Part shown: positions 36,447 to 44,758 of the stretch, piece after piece
How positions within the stretch are numbered: the stretch's first letter is position 1
Layout of the letters: the number at the start of each line of letters is the position of its first letter
NCBI GenBank assembly: GCA_001898825.1
Contig: MKVK01000046.1
Location: forward strand, 186,001-250,000
Reading direction: 5' to 3'
Length of the DNA: 64,000 bases
Source of the DNA: Magnetospirillum sp. 64-120
GTDB lineage: Bacteria; Pseudomonadota; Alphaproteobacteria; Rhodospirillales; Magnetospirillaceae
The notes under the pieces: generated by a model
Databases searched by the model: none
Told to the model about the DNA's origin: nothing
What the model saw: only the letters and a program-made list of their open reading frames with translations
Made by a program: the position numbers and the translations under genes

Positions 36447-37601
36447 CTAGCCCTTGATCTTTTCGTCGACGCGGATGGCGATGTGCGGCCCCTTGCGGCC
36501 CATGCGCCCGCGGAACATGGAAACGTCACCGCACCGAAGGTCGATGGGTGAATTGGGTTGGGCGTTCAGCAAGATCTTCGAGCCGACCTTCCAGTTCAGC
36601 ACTTCGCGCAGGCCCATGACCTGTTCGTCCAGCACTGCTTCCATCTGCACTTCGGTCAGCCACAATTCTTCGGCCAAGTGGGTTTCCCAGATCGAGTCGC
36701 GACCGAACTTTTCACCCATGAACATCTGCAGCAGCAATTCGCGCACCGGTTCCAGGGTGGCGTAAGGCAGCAGCAGTTCCAGGCGGCCGCCGCGGTCTTC
36801 CATGTCGATGCGCAGTTTGGCGACGATGGCGGCGTTGCTGGGACGCGAGATGGTGGCGAAACGCGGATTGGTTTCCAGGCGGTCGAAGCGGAAGGTCACC
36901 GGCGACAGCGGGTCGAAGGCGGCGGACAGGTCCGACAGCACCACGTGGACCATGCGTTCCACCAGATTGCGTTCGATGGTGGTGTAGGGGCGGCCTTCGA
37001 TGCGCATGGCGGCCGTACCGCGACGGCCGCCCAGCAGCACGTCGACGATGGAATAGATCAGGGACGAATCGACGGTCAGCAGGCCGTAATTGTCCCATTC
37101 CTCGGCCTTGAACACCGCCAGCATGGCGGGCAGCGGGATCGAGTTCAGATAGTCGCCGAAACGCAGCGACAAGATGTTGTCCAGCGACACTTCCACGTTG
37201 TCCGAGGTGAAGTTACGCATGGAGGTGGACATCATGCGGACCAGGCGGTCGAACACCACTTCCAGCATGGGAAGGCGTTCGTACGACACCAGGGCCGAAT
37301 TCAGGATGGCCTGGATGCCCGACTTGTCGTCGCCACGGCCGTGGTCGTCGTCGAAACCGAGCAGCGAGTCGATTTCGTCCTGGTTCAGGACGCGGGTGGA
37401 ATCCTTGGGGGTGTCGTCGCCGTCCTCGTCGCCACCGCCCAGCATGGCTTCCCATTCGGCGGCCATGGCATCGGAATCGCCACCACCGCCGCCGCCACCG
37501 CCATCGCCAGTGTCGCCACCGGCCATGGCAGCCCATTCCTTCATCAGGGCTTCTTCGTCGTCGGCAGAGCGGCTTTCGCCGCCGGGTTCATCCATGGACA
37601 T
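36447..37601 (-). CDS. fliM: Flagellar motor switch protein FliM
   Basis: FliM forms the middle of the C-ring and captures CheY-P. The 384-residue protein has the canonical CheY-P-binding peptide RVLNQDEIDSLLGF at about 70-83, a CheC-like middle domain (LGGRRGTAAMRIEGRPYTTIE) and a C-terminal SpoA domain. The N-terminus is extended by about 65 residues with two similar segments, EALMKEWAAMAGG (18-30) and DAMAAEWEAMLGG (44-56), flanking an eight-Gly run. The ATG is at 37601. Upstream is fliL (9 bp), downstream the DUF6468 gene. Confidence 0.97.
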   Translation of the reverse strand: MSMDEPGGESRSADDEEALMKEWAAMAGGDTGDGGGGGGGGDSDAMAAEWEAMLGGGDEDGDDTPKDSTRVLNQDEIDSLLGFDDDHGRGDDKSGIQAILNSALVSYERLPMLEVVFDRLVRMMSTSMRNFTSDNVEVSLDNILSLRFGDYLNSIPLPAMLAVFKAEEWDNYGLLTVDSSLIYSIVDVLLGGRRGTAAMRIEGRPYTTIERNLVERMVHVVLSDLSAAFDPLSPVTFRFDRLETNPRFATISRPSNAAIVAKLRIDMEDRGGRLELLLPYATLEPVRELLLQMFMGEKFGRDSIWETHLAEELWLTEVQMEAVLDEQVMGLREVLNWKVGSKILLNAQPNSPIDLRCGDVSMFRGRMGRKGPHIAIRVDEKIKG

Positions 37602-37610
37602 GCATTTCGC

Positions 37611-38159
37611 CTATTGGACAAGCATCTCGCGGAACAACACATCATTGACCTTCACCGGCTTGACCGCCGCCTGTACGCGGGTCAGCAATTCCTCGCGCAG
37701 AAGGTGCATGCCGGCGGCGCCCTGCAGGTCCTCGACCCGCAATTCGCGCAAATAGACCTGGAACGAATCGACGATGCGCGGCAGGACCTGCTGCACCTTG
37801 GGTTCGTCCAGCGGGTTCTCCAGTTCCAAGGCCACCAAAATCTTCAAGAAGGACTGCTTGCGGCCGTTGCTTTGCAGGTTCACCAGCATTTCGGGCAGGT
37901 TGTAGAACACAGCCGGTCCCACCGCCTTGGGGCCATCCGCCTTGGGGGCCTCGTGCTGGGCTTCTTCCTTGTGCTCGCCCTTGCCCAACAGACCGTCGAG
38001 CACGCCCGAGAAAAACAGACCGGCGCCGGCGCCCACCAGCAACAAGATGGGCAGCACGATCAACAGGATCTTCTTGATGGGCGATTTTTTCGAACCGCCG
38101 GACGGCAGATCCTCTAGGCCCTCGCCCTCGTCGAAATCCTCTTCCAGATCTTCGGCCAT
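37611..38159 (-). CDS. fliL: Flagellar basal-body-associated protein FliL
   Basis: FliL surrounds the stator units and supports torque. The 182-residue protein has an acidic cytoplasmic N-terminus (EDLEEDFDEGEGLED), one membrane helix (ILLIVLPILLLVGAGAGLFFSGVL) and a periplasmic FliL domain. ATG 38159 is used since GGGGA lies 5-9 bases upstream; an upstream in-frame ATG at 38195 would add residues not typical of the family. First gene of the minus-strand fliL-fliM-DUF6468-motE unit, divergent from flgF. Confidence 0.93.
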   Translation of the reverse strand: MAEDLEEDFDEGEGLEDLPSGGSKKSPIKKILLIVLPILLLVGAGAGLFFSGVLDGLLGKGEHKEEAQHEAPKADGPKAVGPAVFYNLPEMLVNLQSNGRKQSFLKILVALELENPLDEPKVQQVLPRIVDSFQVYLRELRVEDLQGAAGMHLLREELLTRVQAAVKPVKVNDVLFREMLVQ

Positions 38160-38328
38160 ACTTTCCCCGCCTTCGGCTAAATCACGTGGGCGCATGCGTT
38201 CGCGGCCGGCCGCACGCCCGGACCACTAAACTACGCCCTTTGGGGTTAACAGAAGGTTGCCCCCCGGTTTCCCGGCGGGCCATCCGTGCGGATGACCCCC
38301 GCAGACCATAGCCAGCACCGCCCCAGGC

Positions 38329-38355
38329 GGCAATATCTGCCCGGCAGGGCTTGCC
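38329..38355. promoter_or_regulatory. Two adjacent GGCA-N5-TGCC palindromes upstream of flgF
   Basis: GGCAATATCTGCC (38329-38341) and GGCAGGGCTTGCC (38343-38355) are spaced by one base, 14 bp centre to centre, and end about 55 bp before the -24 element. Their form and position fit an enhancer for the sigma-54 activator FlbD. Inferred, not shown. Confidence 0.55.
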
Positions 38356-38407
38356 ATTCTCAGGGGGGTGGAAACATTAAATGGCTAAATTCTGCGGTTT
38401 TTCAAAG

Positions 38408-38424
38408 TTGGCACGCCGCCTGCA
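38408..38424 (+). promoter_or_regulatory. Sigma-54 promoter of flgF
   Basis: TTGGCACGCCGCCTGCA has GG at 38410-38411 and GC at 38422-38423, exactly the GG-N10-GC spacing, with TGGCACG fully matching the -24 consensus and CTGCA close to TTGCA at -12. The start site would be near 38434, 28 bp before the flgF ATG. Confidence 0.8.
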
Positions 38425-38462
38425 TTATGGATTGGGCGAGTTTTGCAACAGGTCACGAAGCC

Positions 38463-39197
38463 ATGGAAAACACATCCTACATTGCCCTTTCACGTCAGAA
38501 CGCGCTGTGGCGCCAGCTCGACGTCATCGCCGGCAACATGGCCAATGCCAATACGCCTGCGTACAAAAGCGAGCAGATGATGTTTCGCGAATACCTGATG
38601 GACACCCGGTCCAGCGACCGGGCCACCGGGACCAAGCTGTCCTATGTGCAGGACATGGGCCTGTTGCGCGACACCCGTGAAGGCAGCTTCACCAAGACCG
38701 ACAATCCCCTGGACCTGGCGTTGCACAACGACGGCTATTTCCAGATCGAGACCGAGGCCGGCATGCGTTACACCCGCAACGGCCACTTCCGTCTGGACGA
38801 AGGCGGCATGCTGGTGAATTCCCAGGGCATGGCGGTGATGGACACCGCCGACAACCCGATCATCATGGCCCCCAACGAAGCCCGTATCACCATCACGCCG
38901 GACGGCTCGGTCAGCACCGAGAACGGCATCGTCGGCAAGATCAAGGTGGTGCGCTTCGCCAACGACCAGGAAATGCGCAAGATCGGCGACAGCCTGTACG
39001 AGACCACCCAGGACCCGCAAACCGTCGACCGTCCCGCCATGGTGCAGGGCATGATGGAGGAATCCAACGTCCAGCCGGTGGTCGAGATCACCAAGATGAC
39101 CGAGGTTTTGCGCCAGTATCAGGCGCTGCAGAACATCCTGGAAAAAGAACACGAACGACAGATGAAGGCCATGCAGGTCTTCGTGTCGCGTAACTGA
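38463..39197 (+). CDS. flgF: Flagellar proximal rod protein FlgF
   Basis: FlgF is one of the proximal rod subunits. The 244-residue product begins with the conserved N-terminal helix of rod proteins (MENTSYIALSRQNALWRQLDVIAGNMANANTPAYK), a beta-rich central domain, and ends with the MTEVLRQYQALQNIL helix typical of the family. ATG 38463 has AGG 12 bases upstream and gives the normal N-terminus; the frame is open further upstream but has no rod features. Preceded by a near-consensus sigma-54 promoter. First of a four-gene unit flgF-flgG-flgA-flgH. Confidence 0.94.
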   Translation: MENTSYIALSRQNALWRQLDVIAGNMANANTPAYKSEQMMFREYLMDTRSSDRATGTKLSYVQDMGLLRDTREGSFTKTDNPLDLALHNDGYFQIETEAGMRYTRNGHFRLDEGGMLVNSQGMAVMDTADNPIIMAPNEARITITPDGSVSTENGIVGKIKVVRFANDQEMRKIGDSLYETTQDPQTVDRPAMVQGMMEESNVQPVVEITKMTEVLRQYQALQNILEKEHERQMKAMQVFVSRN

Positions 39198-39220
39198 TGC
39201 CCGTTTAAGGAGTAAGAGAG

Positions 39221-40006
39221 ATGCGTTCGCTCAATATCGCCGCCACGGGCATGCTGGCCCAGCAGACCAACGTCGAAGTCATTTCGAACAACATCGCCAA
39301 CATGAACACCACCGCCTACACCAAGCGGCGGCCGGAGTTCAGCGATCTTTTGTACCAGAACCTGCGCCGTGTCGGCGCCGCCTCGTCGGACGCCGGCACC
39401 ATCGTGCCGACCGGCGTGCAGCTGGGTCTGGGCGTCAAGACCACGGCGGTGTACCGCATCACCGAACAGGGCTCGGTGCAGTCCACCGACAACACCCTGG
39501 ACGTGGCCATCCAGGGCAAGGGTTACTTCCGCATCCAGCTGCCCTCGGGCGAGACCGCCTATACCCGCGACGGTTCGTTCCAGCTCTCTGACCAGGGCCA
39601 GATCGTCACCCACGAAGGCTATCAGGTGCTGCCCGGCATCACCGTGCCGTCGGACGCCACCGGCGTCACCGTCAACGCTTCGGGGCAGGTTCTGATCAAG
39701 AAGGACGGCTCCACCGACCAGGCGGTGGCCGGCCAGCTGAACCTGGCGATCTTCGCCAACGAAGCCGGCCTTGAAGCCCGTGGCGACAACCTGTTCATGG
39801 AAACCCCGGCTTCGGGCGCCGCCATCACCGCCAACCCGGGCACCGCCGGCTACGGCACGCTGCTGCAGGGCTATCTGGAAACCTCGAACGTCAACGTGGT
39901 CGCCGAGGTCACCAACCTGATCAGCGCCCAGCGCGCCTATGAAATGAATTCGAAGGTCATCCAGACCTCTGACGAAATGCTGTCCACCATCAACCAGCTG
40001 AAGTAA
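39221..40006 (+). CDS. flgG: Flagellar distal rod protein FlgG
   Basis: FlgG builds the distal rod. The 261-residue length is standard. Signatures: N-terminal MRSLNIAATGMLAQQTNVEVISNNIANMNT, the central domain with GVKTTAVYRITEQGSVQ, and the C-terminal core helix SNVNVVAEVTNLISAQRAYEMNSKVIQTSDEML. An AAGGAG ribosome site lies 9 bases before the ATG. Located 23 bp after flgF and 10 bp before flgA. Confidence 0.97.
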   Translation: MRSLNIAATGMLAQQTNVEVISNNIANMNTTAYTKRRPEFSDLLYQNLRRVGAASSDAGTIVPTGVQLGLGVKTTAVYRITEQGSVQSTDNTLDVAIQGKGYFRIQLPSGETAYTRDGSFQLSDQGQIVTHEGYQVLPGITVPSDATGVTVNASGQVLIKKDGSTDQAVAGQLNLAIFANEAGLEARGDNLFMETPASGAAITANPGTAGYGTLLQGYLETSNVNVVAEVTNLISAQRAYEMNSKVIQTSDEMLSTINQLK

Positions 40007-40016
40007 CGAGGCCGCC

Positions 40017-40970
40017 ATGAAGCGCTTCATCGCCACTCTGGTCCTGTTGGCCGCCGCCGTTCCCGCTTGGGCCGCCGGCCTGCCCGTGACCCTGAAAGCC
40101 ACCGCCAACATCCAGGGCGACGTGGTCAAGCTGGGCGACCTGTGGGAAAACCTGGGCGACAAGGCCGAGGTGGTCCTGGCCGGCGCGCCCCAGCCGGGCA
40201 AGCGCATCATCGCCGACGCCCGCTGGCTGTCGGCTGTGGCCCAGGCCAACGCCATCGACTGGCAGCCGGCTTCGGCTTTCGACCGCATCGTCATCGAACG
40301 GGCCGGTCAGCTGGTGGACATGCGCCTGGTGGAAGCCGAGCTGCGTGACGCCTTGACCCTGGAAGGCATGGCCGGCGCCTTCGACATCGAAATCAGCAAC
40401 CGTTCGGCCCTGAACGTCATGGTGCCCGCAGGCAGCGCCAACATCGTCAACGTGCGCGACGTGGCGCTGGACATCCGCAACAACCGTTTCTCGGCCACCG
40501 TCGAAGTGGACGGCGGCGCCGCCGCCGCCATCCGCCAGCGCGTCAACGGCCGGGTGTTCCCGGTGACCCGGGTGCCGGTGTTGTCGCGTGGCCTGTCGCG
40601 GGGCGACATCATCAGCGAGGCCGACATCAAGTGGGTGGACATGCGGGCCGACATGACCCGGCGCGACATCCTGGTCGACCTGGATCAGATCGTCGGCCAA
40701 GAGCCCCGCATGCAGCTGCGTCCCGACGCGCCGCTTCGGGCGTCCGAGCTGCGCCGCCCGGTTCTGGTGGAACGCAACGCCATGGTCACCGTGTCGCTGA
40801 AGACCGCCAACATGAGCCTGACCAGCCAGGCCAAGGCCCAGGATGCCGGCGGCAAGGGCGACATCATCCGTATCCTCAACATGCAGTCCAAGCGCACGGT
40901 GGAAGCCGTTGTCGAAGGTCCCGGCCTGGTGTCGGTGAGCCCCGGCGGCCCCCGTCTGCTGTCCAACTAA
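40017..40970 (+). CDS. flgA: P-ring assembly chaperone FlgA
   Basis: FlgA is the periplasmic chaperone for the P-ring protein FlgI. The 317-residue product has a signal peptide (about 1-18, ending AWA), an N-terminal domain with VKLGDLWENLGDKAEVVL, and the C-terminal SAF domain with PVLSRGLSRGDIISEADIKWVDM and the APLRASELRRPVLVERNAMV hinge typical of FlgA. Slightly longer than enterobacterial FlgA (about 220) because of the N-terminal domain seen in alphaproteobacteria. No flgI follows; flgH does. Confidence 0.93.
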   Translation: MKRFIATLVLLAAAVPAWAAGLPVTLKATANIQGDVVKLGDLWENLGDKAEVVLAGAPQPGKRIIADARWLSAVAQANAIDWQPASAFDRIVIERAGQLVDMRLVEAELRDALTLEGMAGAFDIEISNRSALNVMVPAGSANIVNVRDVALDIRNNRFSATVEVDGGAAAAIRQRVNGRVFPVTRVPVLSRGLSRGDIISEADIKWVDMRADMTRRDILVDLDQIVGQEPRMQLRPDAPLRASELRRPVLVERNAMVTVSLKTANMSLTSQAKAQDAGGKGDIIRILNMQSKRTVEAVVEGPGLVSVSPGGPRLLSN

Positions 40971-40995
40971 GCCCCTCTGACCGGAGCGCGCCATC

Positions 40996-41751
40996 ATGAT
41001 CACCCGTATCTTGCTTCGCACCACCATCCTGGCTTTGGCCGCCGGTTCGCTGACCGCCTGCAACGCTCTGACCCGTCTTTCCGAGGTCGGATCGGGGCCC
41101 ACCGTGTCGAAGATCGAGGATCCGACCCAGAAATCCGGCTATCAGCCGGTGGCCATGCCCATGCCGCAGCCGGTGGCGCCGCCGCAGAACGCCAATTCGC
41201 TGTGGCGTCCGGGATCGCGGGCGTTCTTCAAGGACCAGCGCGCCAAGGAAGTGGGCGACATCCTGACCGTGGCGGTGGCGATTTCCAACGAAAGCGCGTC
41301 GTTCAACTCGACCCTGACCCGTTCGCGCGACAGCTCGGAAGATGCCGGCATCACCGGATTGCTGGGCTTCGAGAATTCGTTGAAGAAGGTGCTGCCCGAT
41401 TCGGTCGATCCCACCAACCTGGTGGGCACCACCGGGACCAGCACCAACACCAATTCCGGCACTACCGGGCGCACCGACAGCATGACCGTCAGCCTGGCGG
41501 CGATCATCACCCAGGTGTTGCCCAACGGAAACCTGGTGATTTCCGGCAAGCAGGAAATCCGGGTCAACTACGAACTGCGCGAACTGAACGTCCAGGGCAT
41601 CATCCGCCCGGAAGACATCTCGTCGTCCAATTCGGTGACCTATGACAAGATCGCCGAAGCCCGCATCTATTACGGTGGCCGCGGCGTCAACTCGGACCTG
41701 ACCCAGCCGCGTTACGGCCAGCAGTTGCTGGATGTGATCCTGCCGTTCTGA
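40996..41751 (+). CDS. flgH: Flagellar L-ring lipoprotein FlgH
   Basis: FlgH forms the L-ring in the outer membrane. The 251-residue product has a lipoprotein signal with lipobox LTAC (Cys22), and the conserved segments SLWRPGSRAFFKDQRAKEVGDILTV and the C-terminal ISSSNSVTYDKIAEARIYYGGRG. Length is normal. It is followed 12 bp later by a perfect 12-bp hairpin, ending the flgF-flgG-flgA-flgH unit. Confidence 0.96.
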   Translation: MITRILLRTTILALAAGSLTACNALTRLSEVGSGPTVSKIEDPTQKSGYQPVAMPMPQPVAPPQNANSLWRPGSRAFFKDQRAKEVGDILTVAVAISNESASFNSTLTRSRDSSEDAGITGLLGFENSLKKVLPDSVDPTNLVGTTGTSTNTNSGTTGRTDSMTVSLAAIITQVLPNGNLVISGKQEIRVNYELRELNVQGIIRPEDISSSNSVTYDKIAEARIYYGGRGVNSDLTQPRYGQQLLDVILPF

Positions 41752-41763
41752 TGATTCTGGAAA

Positions 41764-41794
41764 CTCCCGGTGGGCAAATTCCGCCCACCGGGAG
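41764..41794. terminator. Perfect 12-bp hairpin after flgH
   Basis: CTCCCGGTGGGC and GCCCACCGGGAG enclose a 7-nt loop 12 bp past the flgH stop. The next T-run (TTTTT) is 13 bases later, so termination may be imperfect or the hairpin may protect the 3' end. Confidence 0.55.
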
Positions 41795-41818
41795 TCCTGG
41801 GAAATTTTTGCCGGGCGT

Positions 41819-41845
41819 TTGATCCCGGCCATTCGCGCTTATAAT
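41819..41845 (+). promoter_or_regulatory. Probable leaderless promoter of the J-protein gene
   Basis: A perfect TATAAT at 41840-41845 lies 6 bp before the ATG at 41852, with TTGATC at 41819-41824 (15-bp spacing) as a -35. Initiation would fall on or beside the start codon, implying a leaderless mRNA; no ribosome site is visible. Confidence 0.45.
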
Positions 41846-41851
41846 ATCCGC

Positions 41852-42334
41852 ATGATGCCGCTTGCCCTTGCCATCGGACTGCCCATCGCCGCCTGGTTGC
41901 TGTACCAGTGGCTGAAGAAGGCCCACCCCCAGCATGCCACCAAGATTCTGGCTGGCCTGGGGGCCGGCCTGTTGTTCGTCTTCGGGATTTTCCTGGTGAT
42001 GACCGGCAAGCTGGCCGGTCTGGCCGCCATCGCCGCCGGGGCCTGGATGTGGGTGCAGCGGGCCGCGAAGGCCCATGCCGTGTGGAAGACGTTTCGCGGC
42101 ATGGCCGGGGCCAAGCCGGCCGACCGCCGGGAAGCCCCGCCGCCTCCGGCTCGGGCGCCCGGCACCATGAGCGTCGAGGAAGCCCGCGAGATTTTAGGCG
42201 TCGGCGCCGACGCCGACGCGGCATCCATCAAGGCCGCCCATCGCCGGCTGATGGAAGCCAACCATCCCGACCGGGGCGGGTCCAACTGGATCGCCGCACG
42301 GCTGAATCAGGCCCGCGACCGCCTGTTGCCCTGA
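41852..42334 (+). CDS. Membrane-anchored J-domain protein
   Basis: A 160-residue protein with two membrane segments (about 5-20 and 33-62), a basic linker and a C-terminal J-domain (about 106-160) with HPD at 138-140 in EANHPDRGGS. The arrangement resembles mitochondrial Tim14/Pam18 and alphaproteobacterial homologues that recruit DnaK to the membrane. ATG 41852 or 41855 could be the start. A perfect -10 element 6 bp upstream suggests a leaderless message. The gene is monocistronic between the flgH hairpin and galU. Confidence 0.85.
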   Translation: MMPLALAIGLPIAAWLLYQWLKKAHPQHATKILAGLGAGLLFVFGIFLVMTGKLAGLAAIAAGAWMWVQRAAKAHAVWKTFRGMAGAKPADRREAPPPPARAPGTMSVEEAREILGVGADADAASIKAAHRRLMEANHPDRGGSNWIAARLNQARDRLLP

Positions 42335-42423
42335 AGCCATCGTTGCTTTGGGCGCAGGGGCGTGGCAAAACAACGCCCATCCGCATACTTTCTGTGGGTT
42401 AACGATTTCCGAGGAGCGTCTTC

Positions 42424-43296
42424 ATGGCACGTCGTGTTCGCAAGGCTGTGTTTCCGGTTGGGGGCATGGGCACCCGTTTTCTGCCCGCCACCAAGGCCAT
42501 GCCCAAGGAAATGCTGCCGGTGGTGGACAAGCCGCTGATCCAATACGCCGTCGAAGAGGCCGCTGCCGCCGGCTGCGAACATTTCATCTTCGTCACCGGG
42601 CGCGGCAAGAACGCGCTGGAAGACCATTTCGACCACAATCCGGAACTGGAGCGCACCCTGAAGGAGCGCGGCAAGTTCGATCTGGTGGAAGCGGTGACCA
42701 GCTGGATGCCCAAGTCCGGCCAGATGAGCTATACCCGCCAGACCGAGCCGCTGGGCCTGGGCCACGCCGTGTGGTGCGCTCGTGATCTGGTGGAAGACGA
42801 GCCCTTCGCCGTGCTGCTGCCCGACGACCTGATCCTGGCCAAGACGCCCTGCCTGAAGCAGATGGTCGCCGCCCACACCGAATTGGGCGGCCACGTGGTC
42901 GCCGTCACCGACGTGCCGCGCGAACACACCAAGCGTTACGGCATCTTGGACGTGGAACACGACAATGGCCGCGTCGCCAAGGCCACCGGCCTGGTGGAAA
43001 AGCCCGACCCGGACGTGGCGCCGTCGACCCTTTCCATCATCGGTCGCTACATCCTGCATCCGGCCGTCTTCGATGTGCTGGACAAGAAGGAAAAGGGCGC
43101 CGGCGGTGAAATCCAGCTGACTGACGCCATCAGCCAGACCATCGGCATGGTGCCGTTCCACGGCCTGCGCTTCGACGGCCAGCGTTTCGATTGCGGCGAC
43201 AAGGTGGGTTGGCTGGAAGCCAACATCGCCTTCGCGCTGGACCGCGAGGATATCGGCGACGCCGTGCGCGAAGCCTTCGCCAAGTTCAAGTTCTAA
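42424..43296 (+). CDS. galU: UTP-glucose-1-phosphate uridylyltransferase GalU
   Basis: GalU makes UDP-glucose from UTP and glucose-1-phosphate. The 290-residue enzyme has the nucleotidyltransferase signature VFPVGGMGTRFLPATKAMPKEMLP in two parts (the catalytic Gly-rich loop and Lys), and VVDKPLIQY, AVLLPDDLIL and VEKPDPDVAPS. A strong GAGGAG ribosome site is 6-11 bases upstream. It is followed 19 bp later by ugd; the two supply UDP-glucuronate for polysaccharide. Glucose-1-phosphate would come from the pgm product encoded at 47151. Confidence 0.97.
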   Translation: MARRVRKAVFPVGGMGTRFLPATKAMPKEMLPVVDKPLIQYAVEEAAAAGCEHFIFVTGRGKNALEDHFDHNPELERTLKERGKFDLVEAVTSWMPKSGQMSYTRQTEPLGLGHAVWCARDLVEDEPFAVLLPDDLILAKTPCLKQMVAAHTELGGHVVAVTDVPREHTKRYGILDVEHDNGRVAKATGLVEKPDPDVAPSTLSIIGRYILHPAVFDVLDKKEKGAGGEIQLTDAISQTIGMVPFHGLRFDGQRFDCGDKVGWLEANIAFALDREDIGDAVREAFAKFKF

Positions 43297-43315
43297 CCAT
43301 TAAGGATCGCACCTC

Positions 43316-44620
43316 ATGCGTATCGCCATGATCGGCACCGGCTATGTGGGTCTGGTGTCGGGGACCTGCTTCTCGGAATTCGGCATCGACGTGGTGTGCG
43401 TCGACAAGGATGCCGGCAAGATCGAAAAGCTGCACCAGAACATCATGCCCATCTACGAACCGGGCCTGGACGAACTGGTGGCTGACAACGTCAAGGCGGG
43501 TCGCCTGTCCTTCACCACCGACCTGAAGGCGGCGGTCAAGGATGCGGACGCGGTGTTCATCGCCGTCGGCACGCCGTCGCGTCGTGGCGACGGCCATGCC
43601 GATCTGTCCTATGTCTATGCCGCGGCCGAGGAAATCGCCGACGCCATGACCGGCTACACCGTGGTGGTGACCAAGTCCACCGTTCCGGTGGGCACCGGTG
43701 ACGAGGTCGAGGCCATCATCAGGAAGCGTCGTCCCGACGCGCAGTTCGACGTGGTATCCAACCCGGAATTCCTGCGCGAAGGTTCGGCCATCAACGATTT
43801 CATGCGGCCCGACCGCGTGGTCATCGGCACCGAATCCGACAAGGCCCGGGCGGTGATGAAGCAGCTTTACCGCGTGCTGTACCTGATCGAGACGCCCATC
43901 GTCTTCACCTCGCGCCGCACGTCGGAATTGATCAAGTACGCCGGCAACACCTTCCTGGCCACCAAGATCACCTTCATCAACGAAATCGCCGATCTGTGCG
44001 AGAAGGTGGGCGCCAACGTCCACGACGTGGCCAAGGGCATCGGTCTGGACGGCCGTATCGGCAAGAAGTTCCTGCACCCCGGCCCCGGCTACGGCGGCTC
44101 GTGCTTCCCGAAAGACACCCTGGCCCTGGTCAAGACGGCGCGGGATTACGACGCGCCCTTGCGCATCGTCGAAACCGTGGTCGACGTCAACGACAAGCGC
44201 AAGAAGGCCATGGCCGAGCGCGTGGTCGCCGCCTGCGGCGGTTCGGTCGCCGGCAAGACGGTGGCCGTCCTCGGCCTGACCTTCAAGCCCAACACCGACG
44301 ACATGCGCGACAGCCCGTCCCTGGACATCGTCCCGGCTTTGGTGGCCGCAGGTGCCACCGTCAAGGCTTTCGACCCCGAAGGCATGGAAGAAGCCAAGAA
44401 GCTGTTGTCGGGCATCACCTATTGCGACGATTCCTATTCGACGCTGCAAGGCGCCGACGTCCTGGTGATCGTCACCGAATGGAACGAGTTCCGGGCGCTG
44501 AACCTGACAAAGGTGAAGGCGGCTTTGAAGGCGCCGGTGGTGGTCGACCTGCGTAACGTCTACGACCCGGTGGAAATGCGCGAAGCCGGCTTCACCTATA
44601 GCAGCATCGGCCGCAACTAA
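43316..44620 (+). CDS. ugd: UDP-glucose 6-dehydrogenase
   Basis: Ugd oxidises UDP-glucose to UDP-glucuronate in two NAD-dependent steps. The 434-residue product has the N-terminal Rossmann motif MIGTGYVGLVSGTCF, the catalytic Cys in GPGYGGSCFPKDT, and the C-terminal UDP-binding domain (LGLTFKPNTDDMRDSPS). Length is standard for the family. It ends the galU-ugd unit; a dispersed repeat and then a bidirectional terminator follow, separating it from the convergent chemoreceptor gene. Confidence 0.97.
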   Translation: MRIAMIGTGYVGLVSGTCFSEFGIDVVCVDKDAGKIEKLHQNIMPIYEPGLDELVADNVKAGRLSFTTDLKAAVKDADAVFIAVGTPSRRGDGHADLSYVYAAAEEIADAMTGYTVVVTKSTVPVGTGDEVEAIIRKRRPDAQFDVVSNPEFLREGSAINDFMRPDRVVIGTESDKARAVMKQLYRVLYLIETPIVFTSRRTSELIKYAGNTFLATKITFINEIADLCEKVGANVHDVAKGIGLDGRIGKKFLHPGPGYGGSCFPKDTLALVKTARDYDAPLRIVETVVDVNDKRKKAMAERVVAACGGSVAGKTVAVLGLTFKPNTDDMRDSPSLDIVPALVAAGATVKAFDPEGMEEAKKLLSGITYCDDSYSTLQGADVLVIVTEWNEFRALNLTKVKAALKAPVVVDLRNVYDPVEMREAGFTYSSIGRN

Positions 44621-44645
44621 AGCTGTCGCTGTTGGGCCGAAGGCC

Positions 44646-44682
44646 AGCCCGTGCCGGGCCCGCTCAGTTGCCGCGCGGGCTT
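44646..44682 (-). repeat. Dispersed intergenic repeat, copy 5
   Basis: AGCCCGTGCCGGGCCCGCTCAG then TTGCCGCGCGGGCTT; lies 25 bp after the ugd stop in inverted orientation to copies 1 and 4. It is itself flanked by the short repeat GGCCGAAGGCC at 44635 and 44688. Confidence 0.75.
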
Positions 44683-44714
44683 GGTTCGGCCGAAGGCCGG
44701 GCAGACATAAAAAA

Positions 44715-44752
44715 GGGGGGCGTTCCCAATCGGGAACGCCCCCTTAGTTTTT
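44715..44752. terminator. Bidirectional terminator between ugd and chemoreceptor gene
   Basis: GGGGGGCGTTCCC and GGGAACGCCCCC form a 12-bp stem with an AATC loop. The plus side is followed by TTAGTTTTT and the minus side by TTTTTT, so it can serve both convergent genes. Confidence 0.93.
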
Positions 44753-44758
44753 GCTGCG

